Positions 1 through 6,287 of a DNA stretch of 8,034 bases are shown here, piece by piece. The notes beneath the pieces were generated by a model. That model worked only from the letters and a program-made list of their open reading frames with translations. It searched no databases and was not told the DNA's origin. Both the position numbers and the translations under genes were made by a program. Origin of the DNA: Candidatus Bathyarchaeota archaeon (GTDB lineage Archaea > Thermoproteota > Bathyarchaeia > TCS64); assembly GCA_018396515.1 (NCBI GenBank), contig JAGTQJ010000043.1:1805-9838 (forward strand), read 5' to 3'. Numbering within the stretch: position 1 is the stretch's first letter; every line of letters begins with the position of its first letter.

Positions 1-222
1 TGAGGCCGTGTCGGCGTTCTCCGTCAAGATGGTGTCCGCCTCGATCCCCTGTTGTTGAACCAACCTTCGAGCTCTCTCTCCAGCTACTTGCAGGGTCCTC
101 CTACCGGTGACTATTAGGGCCCTCTCCACACCGATCTCTCCGCAGATATCTCCAAGCTCACCTATAACCCCCTCTCCTATCATAACTATTCGGGGTAGGT
201 CTATCCTATGGACTTCCTTCAC
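1..222 (-). CDS. egsA: sn-glycerol-1-phosphate dehydrogenase, N-terminal 74 codons (partial, runs off window)
   Basis: This is the N-terminal part of the NAD(P)H-dependent dehydrogenase that reduces dihydroxyacetone phosphate to sn-glycerol 1-phosphate, the backbone of archaeal ether lipids, in the cytoplasm. Reading the minus strand gives MKEVHRIDLPRIVMIGEGVI, then GELGDICGEIGVERALIVTG, then RRTLQVAGERARRLV. The LPR-(V/I)-x-x-GEGV opening and the ALIVTG strand before a T-x-x-xAGE helix match the start of the AraM/EgsA iron-alcohol-dehydrogenase-like fold. The Zn-binding and catalytic residues lie beyond the window edge and cannot be checked. I chose the GTG at 222-220 because an in-frame TAG lies four codons upstream and the protein then begins just before the conserved LPR segment. 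No Shine-Dalgarno (SD) motif is visible. The gene is divergent from psmB. Family assignment is confident; exact orthology rests on the archaeal context. Confidence 0.85.
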   Translation of the reverse strand, partial: MKEVHRIDLPRIVMIGEGVIGELGDICGEIGVERALIVTGRRTLQVAGERARRLVQQQGIEADTILTENADTAS

Positions 223-256
223 AGCGGCATCGGACTATTAATGAAGGCAGAGGCAA

Positions 257-265
257 TTAAAATTT
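257..265 (-). promoter_or_regulatory. possible box A (TATA) promoter for egsA
   Basis: On the minus strand the motif AATTTTAATT lies in an otherwise mixed-composition spacer, with its centre about 38 nt before the GTG start. Transcription starting about 26 nt downstream (near 234) would give a leader of roughly 12 nt. The spacing fits archaeal box A, but the match is weak and inferred from sequence only. Confidence 0.4.
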
Positions 266-307
266 CTTCTATTCCCCTTAGCCTTATTCGATCTTAGGCT
301 AGAAAGA

Positions 308-338
308 TTTTTAAATCATAGCTTTTCATTCATATAAG
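308..338 (+). promoter_or_regulatory. probable promoter of psmB-fttA, two box A candidates
   Basis: TTTTTAAAT at 308-316 is a good archaeal box A and would start transcription near 340, giving a leader of about 40 nt. A second candidate, CATATAAG at 331-338, would start it near 362 and still keep the SD at 370-375. Both are upstream of the first gene of the pair, and no comparable box precedes fttA. Which one is used cannot be decided from sequence. Confidence 0.5.
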
Positions 339-381
339 CTCGGTTCTGAGAGCTCATAAAACTCCAGTTAGGGGATTGTCT

Positions 382-1020
382 ATGGGGAGAATCCTAGGAG
401 AGATCACCGGAACAACGACGGTGGGTGTGGTCTGCAGGGATGGGGTAATAATGGCCACTGACAAGAGGGCGACCATGGGAACCTACGTGGCTAGTAAGCA
501 GGCTAAGAAGGTCTACAAGATAACTGACCGCCTCGCTATGACGGTGGCCGGAGGAGTAGCGGTAGCTCAGAGGGTTGTGGATATCCTCAGGGCTAACGCA
601 AAGCTCTTCGAGCTGAATTATGGTCGGCCCATGCCTGTCGTCTCAGCCGCTAGGCTCTTGTCAAACCTCCTTTTCGCAAATCGGGAGGTGGGGCTGCCCC
701 TCCCCCTACAAGCCCTTGTAGGGGGATATGATGAGACCGGGCCCCACATCTTCTCCCTGGATCCCTTCGGAAGCCTAACGGAGGAGAGGATGGTCTCCAC
801 AGGATCGGGCTCACCCATCGCTTACGGCGTGTTGGAGGATAGATACAAGGAGGACGGGCTGGTGAGCGAGAACCTCCCGATCGTGGTGAAGGCGGTGGAC
901 TCCGCGATGAAGAGGGATGTCGCGAGTGGAGACGGCTTCGATGTCGCGGTTATAACGAAGGAGGGGTTCAGGGAGCTGAGCCTGGAGGAGAAACAGGCTT
1001 TACTGAATTTAAAGAGTTAG
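382..1020 (+). CDS. psmB: 20S proteasome beta subunit (N-terminal-nucleophile threonine protease)
   Basis: Catalytic subunit of the archaeal 20S proteasome, which degrades unfolded proteins in the cytoplasm together with alpha rings and an AAA unfoldase (PAN or Cdc48). From ATG 382 the protein has 212 residues with a 10-residue propeptide ending in Gly10; autocleavage would expose Thr11 of TTTVGVV. In mature numbering Thr1, Asp17 (in MATDKRA) and Lys33 are all present, followed by the GSGS turn (141-144) and RDVASGDG (178-185), so the active site looks complete. ATG 382 is preferred over an in-frame TTG at 376 because AGGGGA (370-375) is properly spaced for the ATG but almost touches the TTG. 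The stop is 6 nt before fttA, suggesting co-transcription. Archaea may carry several beta paralogues; whether this is the only one cannot be seen here. Length is normal for the family. Confidence 0.97.
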   Translation: MGRILGEITGTTTVGVVCRDGVIMATDKRATMGTYVASKQAKKVYKITDRLAMTVAGGVAVAQRVVDILRANAKLFELNYGRPMPVVSAARLLSNLLFANREVGLPLPLQALVGGYDETGPHIFSLDPFGSLTEERMVSTGSGSPIAYGVLEDRYKEDGLVSENLPIVVKAVDSAMKRDVASGDGFDVAVITKEGFRELSLEEKQALLNLKS

Positions 1021-1026
1021 ATTCCA

Positions 1027-2943
1027 ATGCAGAGGCAACAAAGCCTATCGTATGCGGAGATAAGGAGTTCGATACTCCAGAACATACCTCCAGAGGCGGG
1101 TCTAACTAGGATAGAGTTTGAGGGGCCCCGCCTCGCCATCTACACGAAGAGGCCTGAGATACTGCTTGAGAGGAGCCAAGTCATATCCGAGATAGCCACC
1201 TCTATAAAGAAGAGGATCGTCGTCCGCTCAGACCCCTCGGCGAGGATAGCTGAAGGGGATGTTGAGAGGGTCGTGAGAGAGGTCTTGCCCGAGGAGGCTG
1301 GCCTTGTCAGGACATACCTAGATCCAGCTTTAGGGGAGGTTATCATTGAAGCTGCGAGGCCCGAGTTGGCCTATGGAAGTGGGGGCGTCAACCTCATAGA
1401 TATAGCCAGAAGGACTGGTTGGATCCCCCTACTGGTGAGGGCCCCTCCAATCCCTTCAACGACCCTAAAGCAGGTGAGGGGCTACCTTTACTCGAGGGGT
1501 AAGGAGAGGGAGCGATTCCTAAGGGAGACTGGAGAGGTGATCTTCAGGCCTTCAAGACAGGGAGCGGGTGATGTCAGAATCACGGCCCTAGGCGGAGCCA
1601 GGCAGGTCGGCCGATCAGCCTTCCTCGTTAGAACCCGGGAGAGCTGCCTCCTCCTCGACTGTGGGATCAACCCCGGCTCAAGCAACCCTATAGATGCCTA
1701 TCCAAGATTGGATGTGGAGGAGTTCGACCTTGAAAGGCTGGATGGGGTGGTCATAACCCATGCACACCTCGACCACTGCGGATTCCTCCCATACCTATTC
1801 AAGTATGGTTACGATGGGCCCGTATACTGCTCTCAGCCGACTGAGAGCCTGATGATGCTGCTCCTCGGGGACTATCTCGAGGTCATGTCTAAGGAGGGGA
1901 GGCCCGCGCCCTTCAGCTCGGATGATGTTAGGGATGTCATCACCCACATAATACCGCTGGGATACAATGAGGTCACCGATGTCTCCCCTGACATCAGGCT
2001 TACGCTTCACAACGCTGGGCATATCCTTGGATCCTCAATCGTACATATACATGTGGGTAAGGGGCTCCACAACATAGTCTACACAAGTGACTTCAAGTTC
2101 GGGCCTACCCAGCTCCTCCCCCCGGCCTCCGTCCAGTTCCCACGCGTCGAGACCCTTTTGATGGAGAGCACGTATGGAGGCGCTGGAGACCCGATCAAGT
2201 CGAGGGAGGAGACAGAGGAGGAGTTCGTTAGGATAGCAAACAGCATCTTGGAGAAGGGGAAGGTGCTCATCCCAGTGCCCGCCGTGGGAAGGGCTCAAGA
2301 GATAATGATGGTTATAAACAAATATATGGATATGGGTAAGCTGCTCGAAGTGCCTGTATATATCGAGGGGATGATCTCTGAGGCAACAGCCATACATACA
2401 GCTTATCCAAGTTATCTCTCCAGCGAGATTAGAGACCAGATAATAGAGGAGGGCAAGAACCCCTTCGAATCGGACTATTTCACCATAGTGAAACAGGCGG
2501 ATAGCAGAGATGAGATAGTTGAGGGGGGGCCCTGCATAATTATAGCTACAGCTGGAATGATGGAGGGCGGCCCAGTAATAGAGTACTTTAAGAGGCTAGC
2601 CTCATCCGAGGAGAACGGCTTGATATTCGTGAGCTATCAGGTCTCAGGGACCCTTGGGCAGAGGCTTCAGTCGGGCCTCAGATCCTTCCAGTTCTTCAAC
2701 AGCGAGGGGAAGATAGAGGTCATCAATGTAAGGATGAGTATCAACACGGTTGAGGGATTCTCAGGCCACTCGGACAGAAGGCAGCTCCTCAACTACGTGA
2801 GGAGGATAAGGCCCACACCGAAGAGGGTCCTCCTCGTCCACGGGGAAGAGGCGAAGTGTGAGAATATGGTTAAATCGCTTTCCCGCCTCTCAGGGGTGCA
2901 GGCCTACTCCCCATACCTACTCGAGACCCTCAGGCTCGCCTGA
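1027..2943 (+). CDS. fttA: aCPSF1 / FttA: KH-domain beta-CASP ribonuclease, transcription termination factor
   Basis: Archaeal orthologue of CPSF73, a metal-dependent RNase known to terminate transcription and shape mRNA 3' ends in archaea, acting with RNA polymerase. The 638 residues are full length: two N-terminal KH-type domains (about 1-150, including the conserved GWIPLLVRAPPIPS), a metallo-beta-lactamase domain (about 185-390), a beta-CASP insert (about 390-575) and the closing lactamase part. Zinc ligands are intact: HAHLDH 245-250, His332 (AGHILGS), Asp355 (YTSDFKFG). Beta-CASP motifs are also present: Glu380 in MESTYGG, His581 in SGHSD and His605 in VHGEE. The enzyme should therefore be active both as endo- and exonuclease. 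It follows psmB after 6 nt without a clear SD or own promoter, which suggests one operon. The 3' end converges on sepF with only 16 nt between stops, and no T-rich terminator is visible there. Assignment is very secure. Confidence 0.97.
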   Translation: MQRQQSLSYAEIRSSILQNIPPEAGLTRIEFEGPRLAIYTKRPEILLERSQVISEIATSIKKRIVVRSDPSARIAEGDVERVVREVLPEEAGLVRTYLDPALGEVIIEAARPELAYGSGGVNLIDIARRTGWIPLLVRAPPIPSTTLKQVRGYLYSRGKERERFLRETGEVIFRPSRQGAGDVRITALGGARQVGRSAFLVRTRESCLLLDCGINPGSSNPIDAYPRLDVEEFDLERLDGVVITHAHLDHCGFLPYLFKYGYDGPVYCSQPTESLMMLLLGDYLEVMSKEGRPAPFSSDDVRDVITHIIPLGYNEVTDVSPDIRLTLHNAGHILGSSIVHIHVGKGLHNIVYTSDFKFGPTQLLPPASVQFPRVETLLMESTYGGAGDPIKSREETEEEFVRIANSILEKGKVLIPVPAVGRAQEIMMVINKYMDMGKLLEVPVYIEGMISEATAIHTAYPSYLSSEIRDQIIEEGKNPFESDYFTIVKQADSRDEIVEGGPCIIIATAGMMEGGPVIEYFKRLASSEENGLIFVSYQVSGTLGQRLQSGLRSFQFFNSEGKIEVINVRMSINTVEGFSGHSDRRQLLNYVRRIRPTPKRVLLVHGEEAKCENMVKSLSRLSGVQAYSPYLLETLRLA

Positions 2944-2959
2944 GAGGGCGAGGCCACGT

Positions 2960-3277
2960 TCAACCTCTCCAGATCTTCACATTTCTCGGCGTCAGGATTA
3001 TCCTCTCTTCCCCTAGACGGGCTATATCCCCACCTATAAAGGAGGCATACTCGTTCAGCTCGTTGACGGCGCGTTTAACATCCTCCATGCTCTGCTTGGC
3101 TAGAGGAGTCACATTAGAGATAACGATATTGCCGGATCTCACCTCTGACTTAATCAGATCCACATCTTCATAAGACCTTAAAGGTATAGCCTTAACAAAG
3201 ATCTCTCTGCAAACTTCCATGGTCCCCTCACTAGTGCCCATGTCTAAACCTACATTCAAGCTTCTCCTAGCCCCCAT
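2960..3277 (-). CDS. sepF: archaeal SepF-like protein (cell division, FtsZ membrane anchor family)
   Basis: SepF (formerly DUF552, COG2450) forms dimers that tether FtsZ to the membrane in archaea that divide with FtsZ. The SepF fold covers about residues 23-105: FVKAIPLRSYEDVD, GNIVISNVTPLA, a helix through VKRAVNELNEYASFIGGDIA, and the C-terminal strand RIILTPRNVKIWRG, where the GGDI and LTP segments are family hallmarks. I chose ATG 3277-3275 because a strong TTATATATA lies about 28 nt upstream, so transcription would begin at this codon (leaderless mRNA). The alternative GTG at 3292 adds MEWFQ, giving 110 residues; its aromatic residues would make a better membrane-targeting N-terminus, which the short form lacks, so the start is open. 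No SD precedes either. It is convergent with fttA and divergent from the PUA gene. FtsZ itself is not in this window. Confidence 0.87.
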   Translation of the reverse strand: MGARRSLNVGLDMGTSEGTMEVCREIFVKAIPLRSYEDVDLIKSEVRSGNIVISNVTPLAKQSMEDVKRAVNELNEYASFIGGDIARLGEERIILTPRNVKIWRG

Positions 3278-3299
3278 CTGAAACCATTCCACATGGCTT

Positions 3300-3309
3300 C
3301 TATATATAA
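3300..3309. promoter_or_regulatory. shared palindromic TATA box between sepF (-) and the PUA gene (+)
   Basis: TATATATA at 3301-3308 reads the same on both strands. On the minus strand it sits 24-32 nt before ATG 3277, the spacing of a leaderless start for sepF. On the plus strand initiation near 3331 would give the PUA gene a leader of about 35 nt that keeps its SD. A second plus-strand candidate, TTATAAAT, lies at 3341-3348. Use in both directions is inferred. Confidence 0.55.
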
Positions 3310-3365
3310 CTATTTGAAAAATACTTATTTGTTTTTTGGATTATAAATTAATCAAGGGAGGGGTT

Positions 3366-3845
3366 GTGGAGAGAGGATATAGGGCCAGGAGAACCATGAG
3401 AAGAAAAGAGGCCAAGGAACTCCTGGAAGAGGCCTCAAACCTATTCGGGGAGATCGGAACAGGCCTCGTCGAGGAGGCGAGGCTGGATGACGAGACCAGG
3501 ATCTACCTGATCGACGGCTCACCCGTGATGGCGAGGAAGAGGGATAACCTGATCCCCCTTCTAACCTCCCCAGCTATAGATAGGCTGCCGTCGATATATG
3601 TAGACATGGGGGCGGTTCCGCACATATGCAAAGGAGCGGATGTGATGATCCCGGGCATAGTGGAGGTGGAGAAGGACTTCGGGGCTGGAAGCCTCGTAGC
3701 TGTTAGAGATATCAGACATAGGAAGGCCCTCTCGATCGGAAGGGCCCTGTTACCCTCAGGTGAGATGAGGAAGGGGGGGAAGGGGAGGGCCGTGGAGAAT
3801 CTCCACCACGTCGGAGACAGGATATGGAAAACCCTTCACTCCTAG
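3366..3845 (+). CDS. PUA-domain RNA-binding protein, archaeal MCT-1-like (COG2016-type)
   Basis: The 159-residue protein resembles the archaeal family related to eukaryotic MCT-1 and the N-terminal part of eIF2D, RNA-binding proteins linked to translation or ribosome function; no enzymatic role is known for the archaeal members. A pre-PUA N-terminal domain (about 1-75, RRTMRRKEAKELLEEA) is followed by a PUA domain (about 80-155) with YVDMGAVPHICKGADVM, PGIV, GSLVAVRD and the terminal VENLHHVGDRIWKT, close to IENIHYLNDGLW of MCT-1. I chose GTG 3366 because GGGAGGGG (3356-3363) lies just upstream and the resulting N-terminus fits the family length. An upstream in-frame TTG at 3336 gives 169 residues but lacks an SD. 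ATG 3396, preceded by AGGAG at 3387-3391, is a second alternative that would trim the first strand. It is divergent from sepF; the shared promoter does not itself imply a shared function. Confidence 0.88.
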   Translation: MERGYRARRTMRRKEAKELLEEASNLFGEIGTGLVEEARLDDETRIYLIDGSPVMARKRDNLIPLLTSPAIDRLPSIYVDMGAVPHICKGADVMIPGIVEVEKDFGAGSLVAVRDIRHRKALSIGRALLPSGEMRKGGKGRAVENLHHVGDRIWKTLHS

Positions 3846-4270
3846 GAAGAAGCCGTAACCCATATGCACGCTTTCTTAAAAACATCGGTATGGTCTTCTC
3901 GCATATGTGATTGAAACCTGTTTCAAGCAGCTCTACCTCCTCAGGCTTCTCGATGAGCTTCGGGAGTTCATCGTCATAATCTCCAAAGATTGTCCATACT
4001 ATTGTTTTATATAGAACTCCGCGCTTTTCAGGCTTTTATGTCCAAGGAGCCGCTTCAGGTGGTAGGGATCTCTGATCAGGTGTATAGCACCCCCGCCTTC
4101 CAACGTCTAAATGTGTCCACATGCCTTAGCCTGTTATCAATTTAGTTAGGCCGATCTTTAAACTCTATTTCAATCTCCTTAGCAAATTCGTTTACGACGA
4201 GAACACTTTCAGATGTAACAATTCAAGATAATCCATAACTATAGACTGGCTCTCCAGAGCGGCTCCTCCG
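3846..4270. other. gene-poor spacer between the PUA gene and the CoA-transferase gene
   Basis: About 425 nt without an intact gene. The 3865-4222 portion holds the integrase relic on the minus strand. The remainder (4223-4270) shows no reading frame, tRNA, repeat or terminator that I can support. I looked for flanking direct repeats that could be attachment sites and saw none. Confidence 0.6.
3865..4222 (-). pseudogene. decayed C-terminal half of an archaeal tyrosine recombinase (integrase)
   Basis: No intact gene fits here, but the minus strand carries recognisable pieces of an integrase in order. First comes NEFAKEIEIEFKDRPN, then a TAA, then RLRHVDTFRRWKAGVLY (about 4124-4063). After a one-base shift follow RDPYHLKRLLGHKSLKSAEF and YIK. 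After a second shift come GDYDDELPKLIEKPEEVELL and ETGFNHICEK, ending in LRKR near 3868. Archaeal integrases have the same order: HTFRHWKA, an LGHK segment, the nucleophile Tyr before I, then an acidic tail ending in an FRKRK-like terminus. Box II Arg (in TFRR), the GHK His and the Tyr survive, but the box II His has become Asp. The N-terminal domain and the first catalytic Arg are not visible. One in-frame stop and two frameshifts make it non-functional. The outer limits are approximate, and the part above about 4150 is the least sure. Confidence 0.75.
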
Positions 4271-4307
4271 TAAAGTTTAATTTTGGTTCTACTCTCTCAG
4301 AGGGGAG
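4271..4307 (+). promoter_or_regulatory. probable promoter and SD of the CoA-transferase gene
   Basis: TAAAGTTTAATTTT (4271-4284) is the box A candidate and would start transcription near 4301-4305. AGGGGAG at 4301-4307 is a good SD, 5 nt before ATG 4313. The two lie so close that the leader would be very short and might lose part of the SD. The SD decides for ATG 4313 over an in-frame TTG at 4283. Confidence 0.5.
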
Positions 4308-4312
4308 CGGGT

Positions 4313-5452
4313 ATGAAGCTTCTGGATGGTGTGAGGGTCTTAGACTTTACACATGTTTACTTCGGGCCTTATGCAACCATGATCCTAGCCGATATGGGCG
4401 CTGAGGTGATCAAGGTGGAGCCTCCCTGGGGCGAGGTGGCTAGGATGTATCCGCCCCTGGTTGGCGGGGTCAGCTGCGTCTTCCTATACTTTAACAGGAA
4501 TAAGAAGGGGATATCCATAGACCTCAAGACCTCAAAGGGGGCTGAGATAGCCCTCAAGCTCGCTGAGAGGAGTGACATCCTCGTCGAGAACTTCAGGAGA
4601 GGCGTAATGGATAAGCTTGGGCTGGGATATGAGGATGTTAGAAAAGTGAACCCAGATATAATCTATGCATCCTTAAGCGGCTACGGCCTCCATGGCCCAT
4701 ATGCATCTAGGCCTAGCTATGCTCCAATGGCCTCATCCATCAGCGGATGGTACAGGCTGACAGGAGATCTGATCGATCCCCAAGGCCCCCCAATCCAGCC
4801 AGCGGAGTGGCATGGAGACCTCGACCCCGCCCTATGGGCCGTCATAGCGATCCTCGGAGCCCTACATCATAGGAATAGGACGGGGGAGGGGCAGCTCATC
4901 GATGTGGCTCAGCTCGACTGCATGATAGCCCAGACAGGGGTCTCCATAACAGAGTATGCCAACACAGGGGAACTCCCATGGCAGTCGAGAAGGAAGTACG
5001 CAGACCTCCACACCTTCGGTATGTTCAGAGCGGCTGACGGGTGGGTCTACATAGCCGCAGACCCGCAGATGAGGGATGGATTAACGAGGGCGATGGGGAT
5101 TGAGAGGCTTGAGAGGGATGAACAGCTCAGGGAGTGGGTGGCCTCGAGAACCGTCAAGGAGGTTGTGGATGCATTGGTCGCCGAGGCCGTCCCGGTGGCC
5201 CCCATCCTACAGATAGATCAGACGGTAGAGGATCCCCATGTGAAGGCCAGGGGCATAATCAAGAGCCAAGAGCACCCCACCGCAGGTAGGATCAGGATAC
5301 CAGGACACCCCATCAAGTATAATGGAGTGGACCTAGAGATCAGATCGCCGGCACCCCTCCTAGGTCAGCACACAAAGGAGGTTCTAAAGGAGGTACTGGG
5401 CTATAGTGAGGAGGAGATAGAGGCCCTTAGAAGGGAGAAAATAATCCTCTGA
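4313..5452 (+). CDS. class III (CaiB/BaiF family) CoA-transferase
   Basis: Family III enzymes move CoA between carboxylic acids through an aspartyl-CoA intermediate; substrates vary widely (formate/oxalate, carnitine, bile acids, aromatic acids) and the related racemases share the fold, so the substrate is unknown here. The 379-residue protein starts with the CoA-binding signature GVRVLDFTHVYFGPYATMIL, then ADMGAEVIKVEP (to about residue 37), then NKKGISIDL and VENFRRGVMDKLGLGY. SGYGLHGPYA and the GD-containing segment EWHGDLDPALW follow, with Asp169 as the probable nucleophile. GQLIDVAQLD, VAPILQIDQTVEDPHVKARG and the C-terminal LGQHTKEVLKEVLGYSEEEI complete the fold. It is near the short end of the family. 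It stands alone with its own probable promoter, directly beside the integrase relic, and no acyl-CoA ligase or dehydrogenase lies nearby to indicate a pathway. Base and codon use look like its neighbours. Confidence 0.92.
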   Translation: MKLLDGVRVLDFTHVYFGPYATMILADMGAEVIKVEPPWGEVARMYPPLVGGVSCVFLYFNRNKKGISIDLKTSKGAEIALKLAERSDILVENFRRGVMDKLGLGYEDVRKVNPDIIYASLSGYGLHGPYASRPSYAPMASSISGWYRLTGDLIDPQGPPIQPAEWHGDLDPALWAVIAILGALHHRNRTGEGQLIDVAQLDCMIAQTGVSITEYANTGELPWQSRRKYADLHTFGMFRAADGWVYIAADPQMRDGLTRAMGIERLERDEQLREWVASRTVKEVVDALVAEAVPVAPILQIDQTVEDPHVKARGIIKSQEHPTAGRIRIPGHPIKYNGVDLEIRSPAPLLGQHTKEVLKEVLGYSEEEIEALRREKIIL

Positions 5453-5530
5453 TTTAATCTCAATACTTGATAGGCCCTCGCCTCCGTCCCCCATATCATC
5501 GATAATCCCATCATTTTGAATCTCGATAAC

Positions 5531-5538
5531 CATTAAAG
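5531..5538 (+). promoter_or_regulatory. probable box A of pcm
   Basis: CATTAAAG lies about 34 nt before ATG 5569, predicting initiation near 5560-5562 and a leader of less than 10 nt. The in-frame ATG at 5539 would then be upstream of the transcript start, which supports the shorter protein. Confidence 0.4.
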
Positions 5539-5568
5539 ATGGGATATGCCATACTCTCTTGGGTGGTT

Positions 5569-6243
5569 ATGCGGGACTTCGCCTCCGAGCGGAGGAGAAT
5601 GGTTCAAAGATACAGGGCTCAGGGATACATAAAGAGCGAGAGGATGGCAGAGGCCATGCTGAGGGTTCCTAGGGAGCTTTTCGTAGAGCCAGAGTATATG
5701 GATTACGCCTACATAGAGCAGCCCCTCCCGATACCTGGTGATGGAAGGCAGACCATATCGGCCCCATATATGTACCCGATATTCTATGAAGCGCTTGAAC
5801 TCCGTGAGGGGCATAGGGTACTTGAAGTCGGAGCAGGGTCCGGATATGGGGCTGCCCTGGCTAGGGAGATGGTCGGGTCGACGGGCCTTGTTGTGACCGT
5901 GGAGATAAACCCCACCACATACCGCTTCGCCCTAGAGAACCTCAAGAGAACGGGATATGAGGATGTCATCGTGGTTTTAGGCGATGGATCTCTCGGCTAT
6001 CCTGAGATGGCCCCATACGACGCGATATGTGTAACCGCGGCCTGCCCAGATATCCCAAAACCTCTGATAGATCAGCTGGCCCCCCAGGGGAGGTTGATAG
6101 CCCCAGTCGGGCATGCATGCGACATCTTCGGCCAGGATCTAGTCCTCCTAGAGAAGGATGAGAGGGGGAGGACCTCAAGGAGGGTCTTGATGAAGGTGGC
6201 CTACGTACCGCTCATAGGGAGGTATGGTTGGGCGAAGAAGTAG
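5569..6243 (+). CDS. pcm: protein-L-isoaspartate O-methyltransferase
   Basis: Repairs proteins damaged by Asp isomerisation or Asn deamidation by methylating the alpha-carboxyl of L-isoaspartate with S-adenosylmethionine. The 224-residue length is usual. Visible motifs are MLRVPRELFVEPE (N-terminal), GDGRQTISAPYM (about 57-68, substrate/catalytic loop), the SAM-binding motif VLEVGAGSGYG (84-94), an acidic strand end VTVEI, APYDAICVTAACPDIPKPLI and GRLIAPVG, and the C-terminal VAYVPLIGRYGW typical of archaeal members. ATG 5569 is preferred over ATG 5539 because family proteins begin just before the FASERRRMVQRYR helix, a partial SD (GGTGG) precedes it, and a box A overlaps the upstream ATG region. 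One oddity is SAPYM, where most family members have SAPHM. Co-oriented with nadK 44 nt downstream, but nadK seems to have its own promoter. Confidence 0.95.
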   Translation: MRDFASERRRMVQRYRAQGYIKSERMAEAMLRVPRELFVEPEYMDYAYIEQPLPIPGDGRQTISAPYMYPIFYEALELREGHRVLEVGAGSGYGAALAREMVGSTGLVVTVEINPTTYRFALENLKRTGYEDVIVVLGDGSLGYPEMAPYDAICVTAACPDIPKPLIDQLAPQGRLIAPVGHACDIFGQDLVLLEKDERGRTSRRVLMKVAYVPLIGRYGWAKK

Positions 6244-6254
6244 CGTGAATACAG

Positions 6255-6263
6255 TTTTAAATA
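6255..6263 (+). promoter_or_regulatory. box A promoter of nadK, leaderless geometry
   Basis: TTTTAAATA occupies -33 to -25 relative to the TTG at 6288, so transcription should begin at or within a few bases of the start codon. There is no SD in the short spacer after pcm (the bases just before TTG are ATCAGAA). Confidence 0.65.
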
Positions 6264-6287
6264 CGGATCGGGAGAATCTGATCAGAA

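Noticed and set aside
2035..2397. 120-codon open frame on the minus strand inside fttA
   Set aside because: It lies wholly antisense to the conserved lactamase and beta-CASP motifs, shows no domain, and its residue content is what the complement of that coding frame produces.
3336..3365. TTG start extending the PUA protein by ten residues
   Set aside because: It has no SD and overlaps promoter-like AT-rich DNA. GTG 3366 has GGGAGGGG just upstream and fits the family length.
3846..4282. tRNA gene, CRISPR array or attachment-site repeats near the integrase relic
   Set aside because: I looked for a cloverleaf with TTC loop and CCA-adjacent stem, regularly spaced repeats, and flanking direct repeats, and saw none.
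4283..4312. TTG start extending the CoA-transferase by ten residues
   Set aside because: The added residues (LLSQRGAG) come from the promoter and SD region. ATG 4313 has an SD at proper spacing and begins right before the family's GVRVLDF motif.
5533..5814. 93-codon open frame on the minus strand over the start of pcm
   Set aside because: It is antisense to conserved methyltransferase coding sequence and has no motif of its own.
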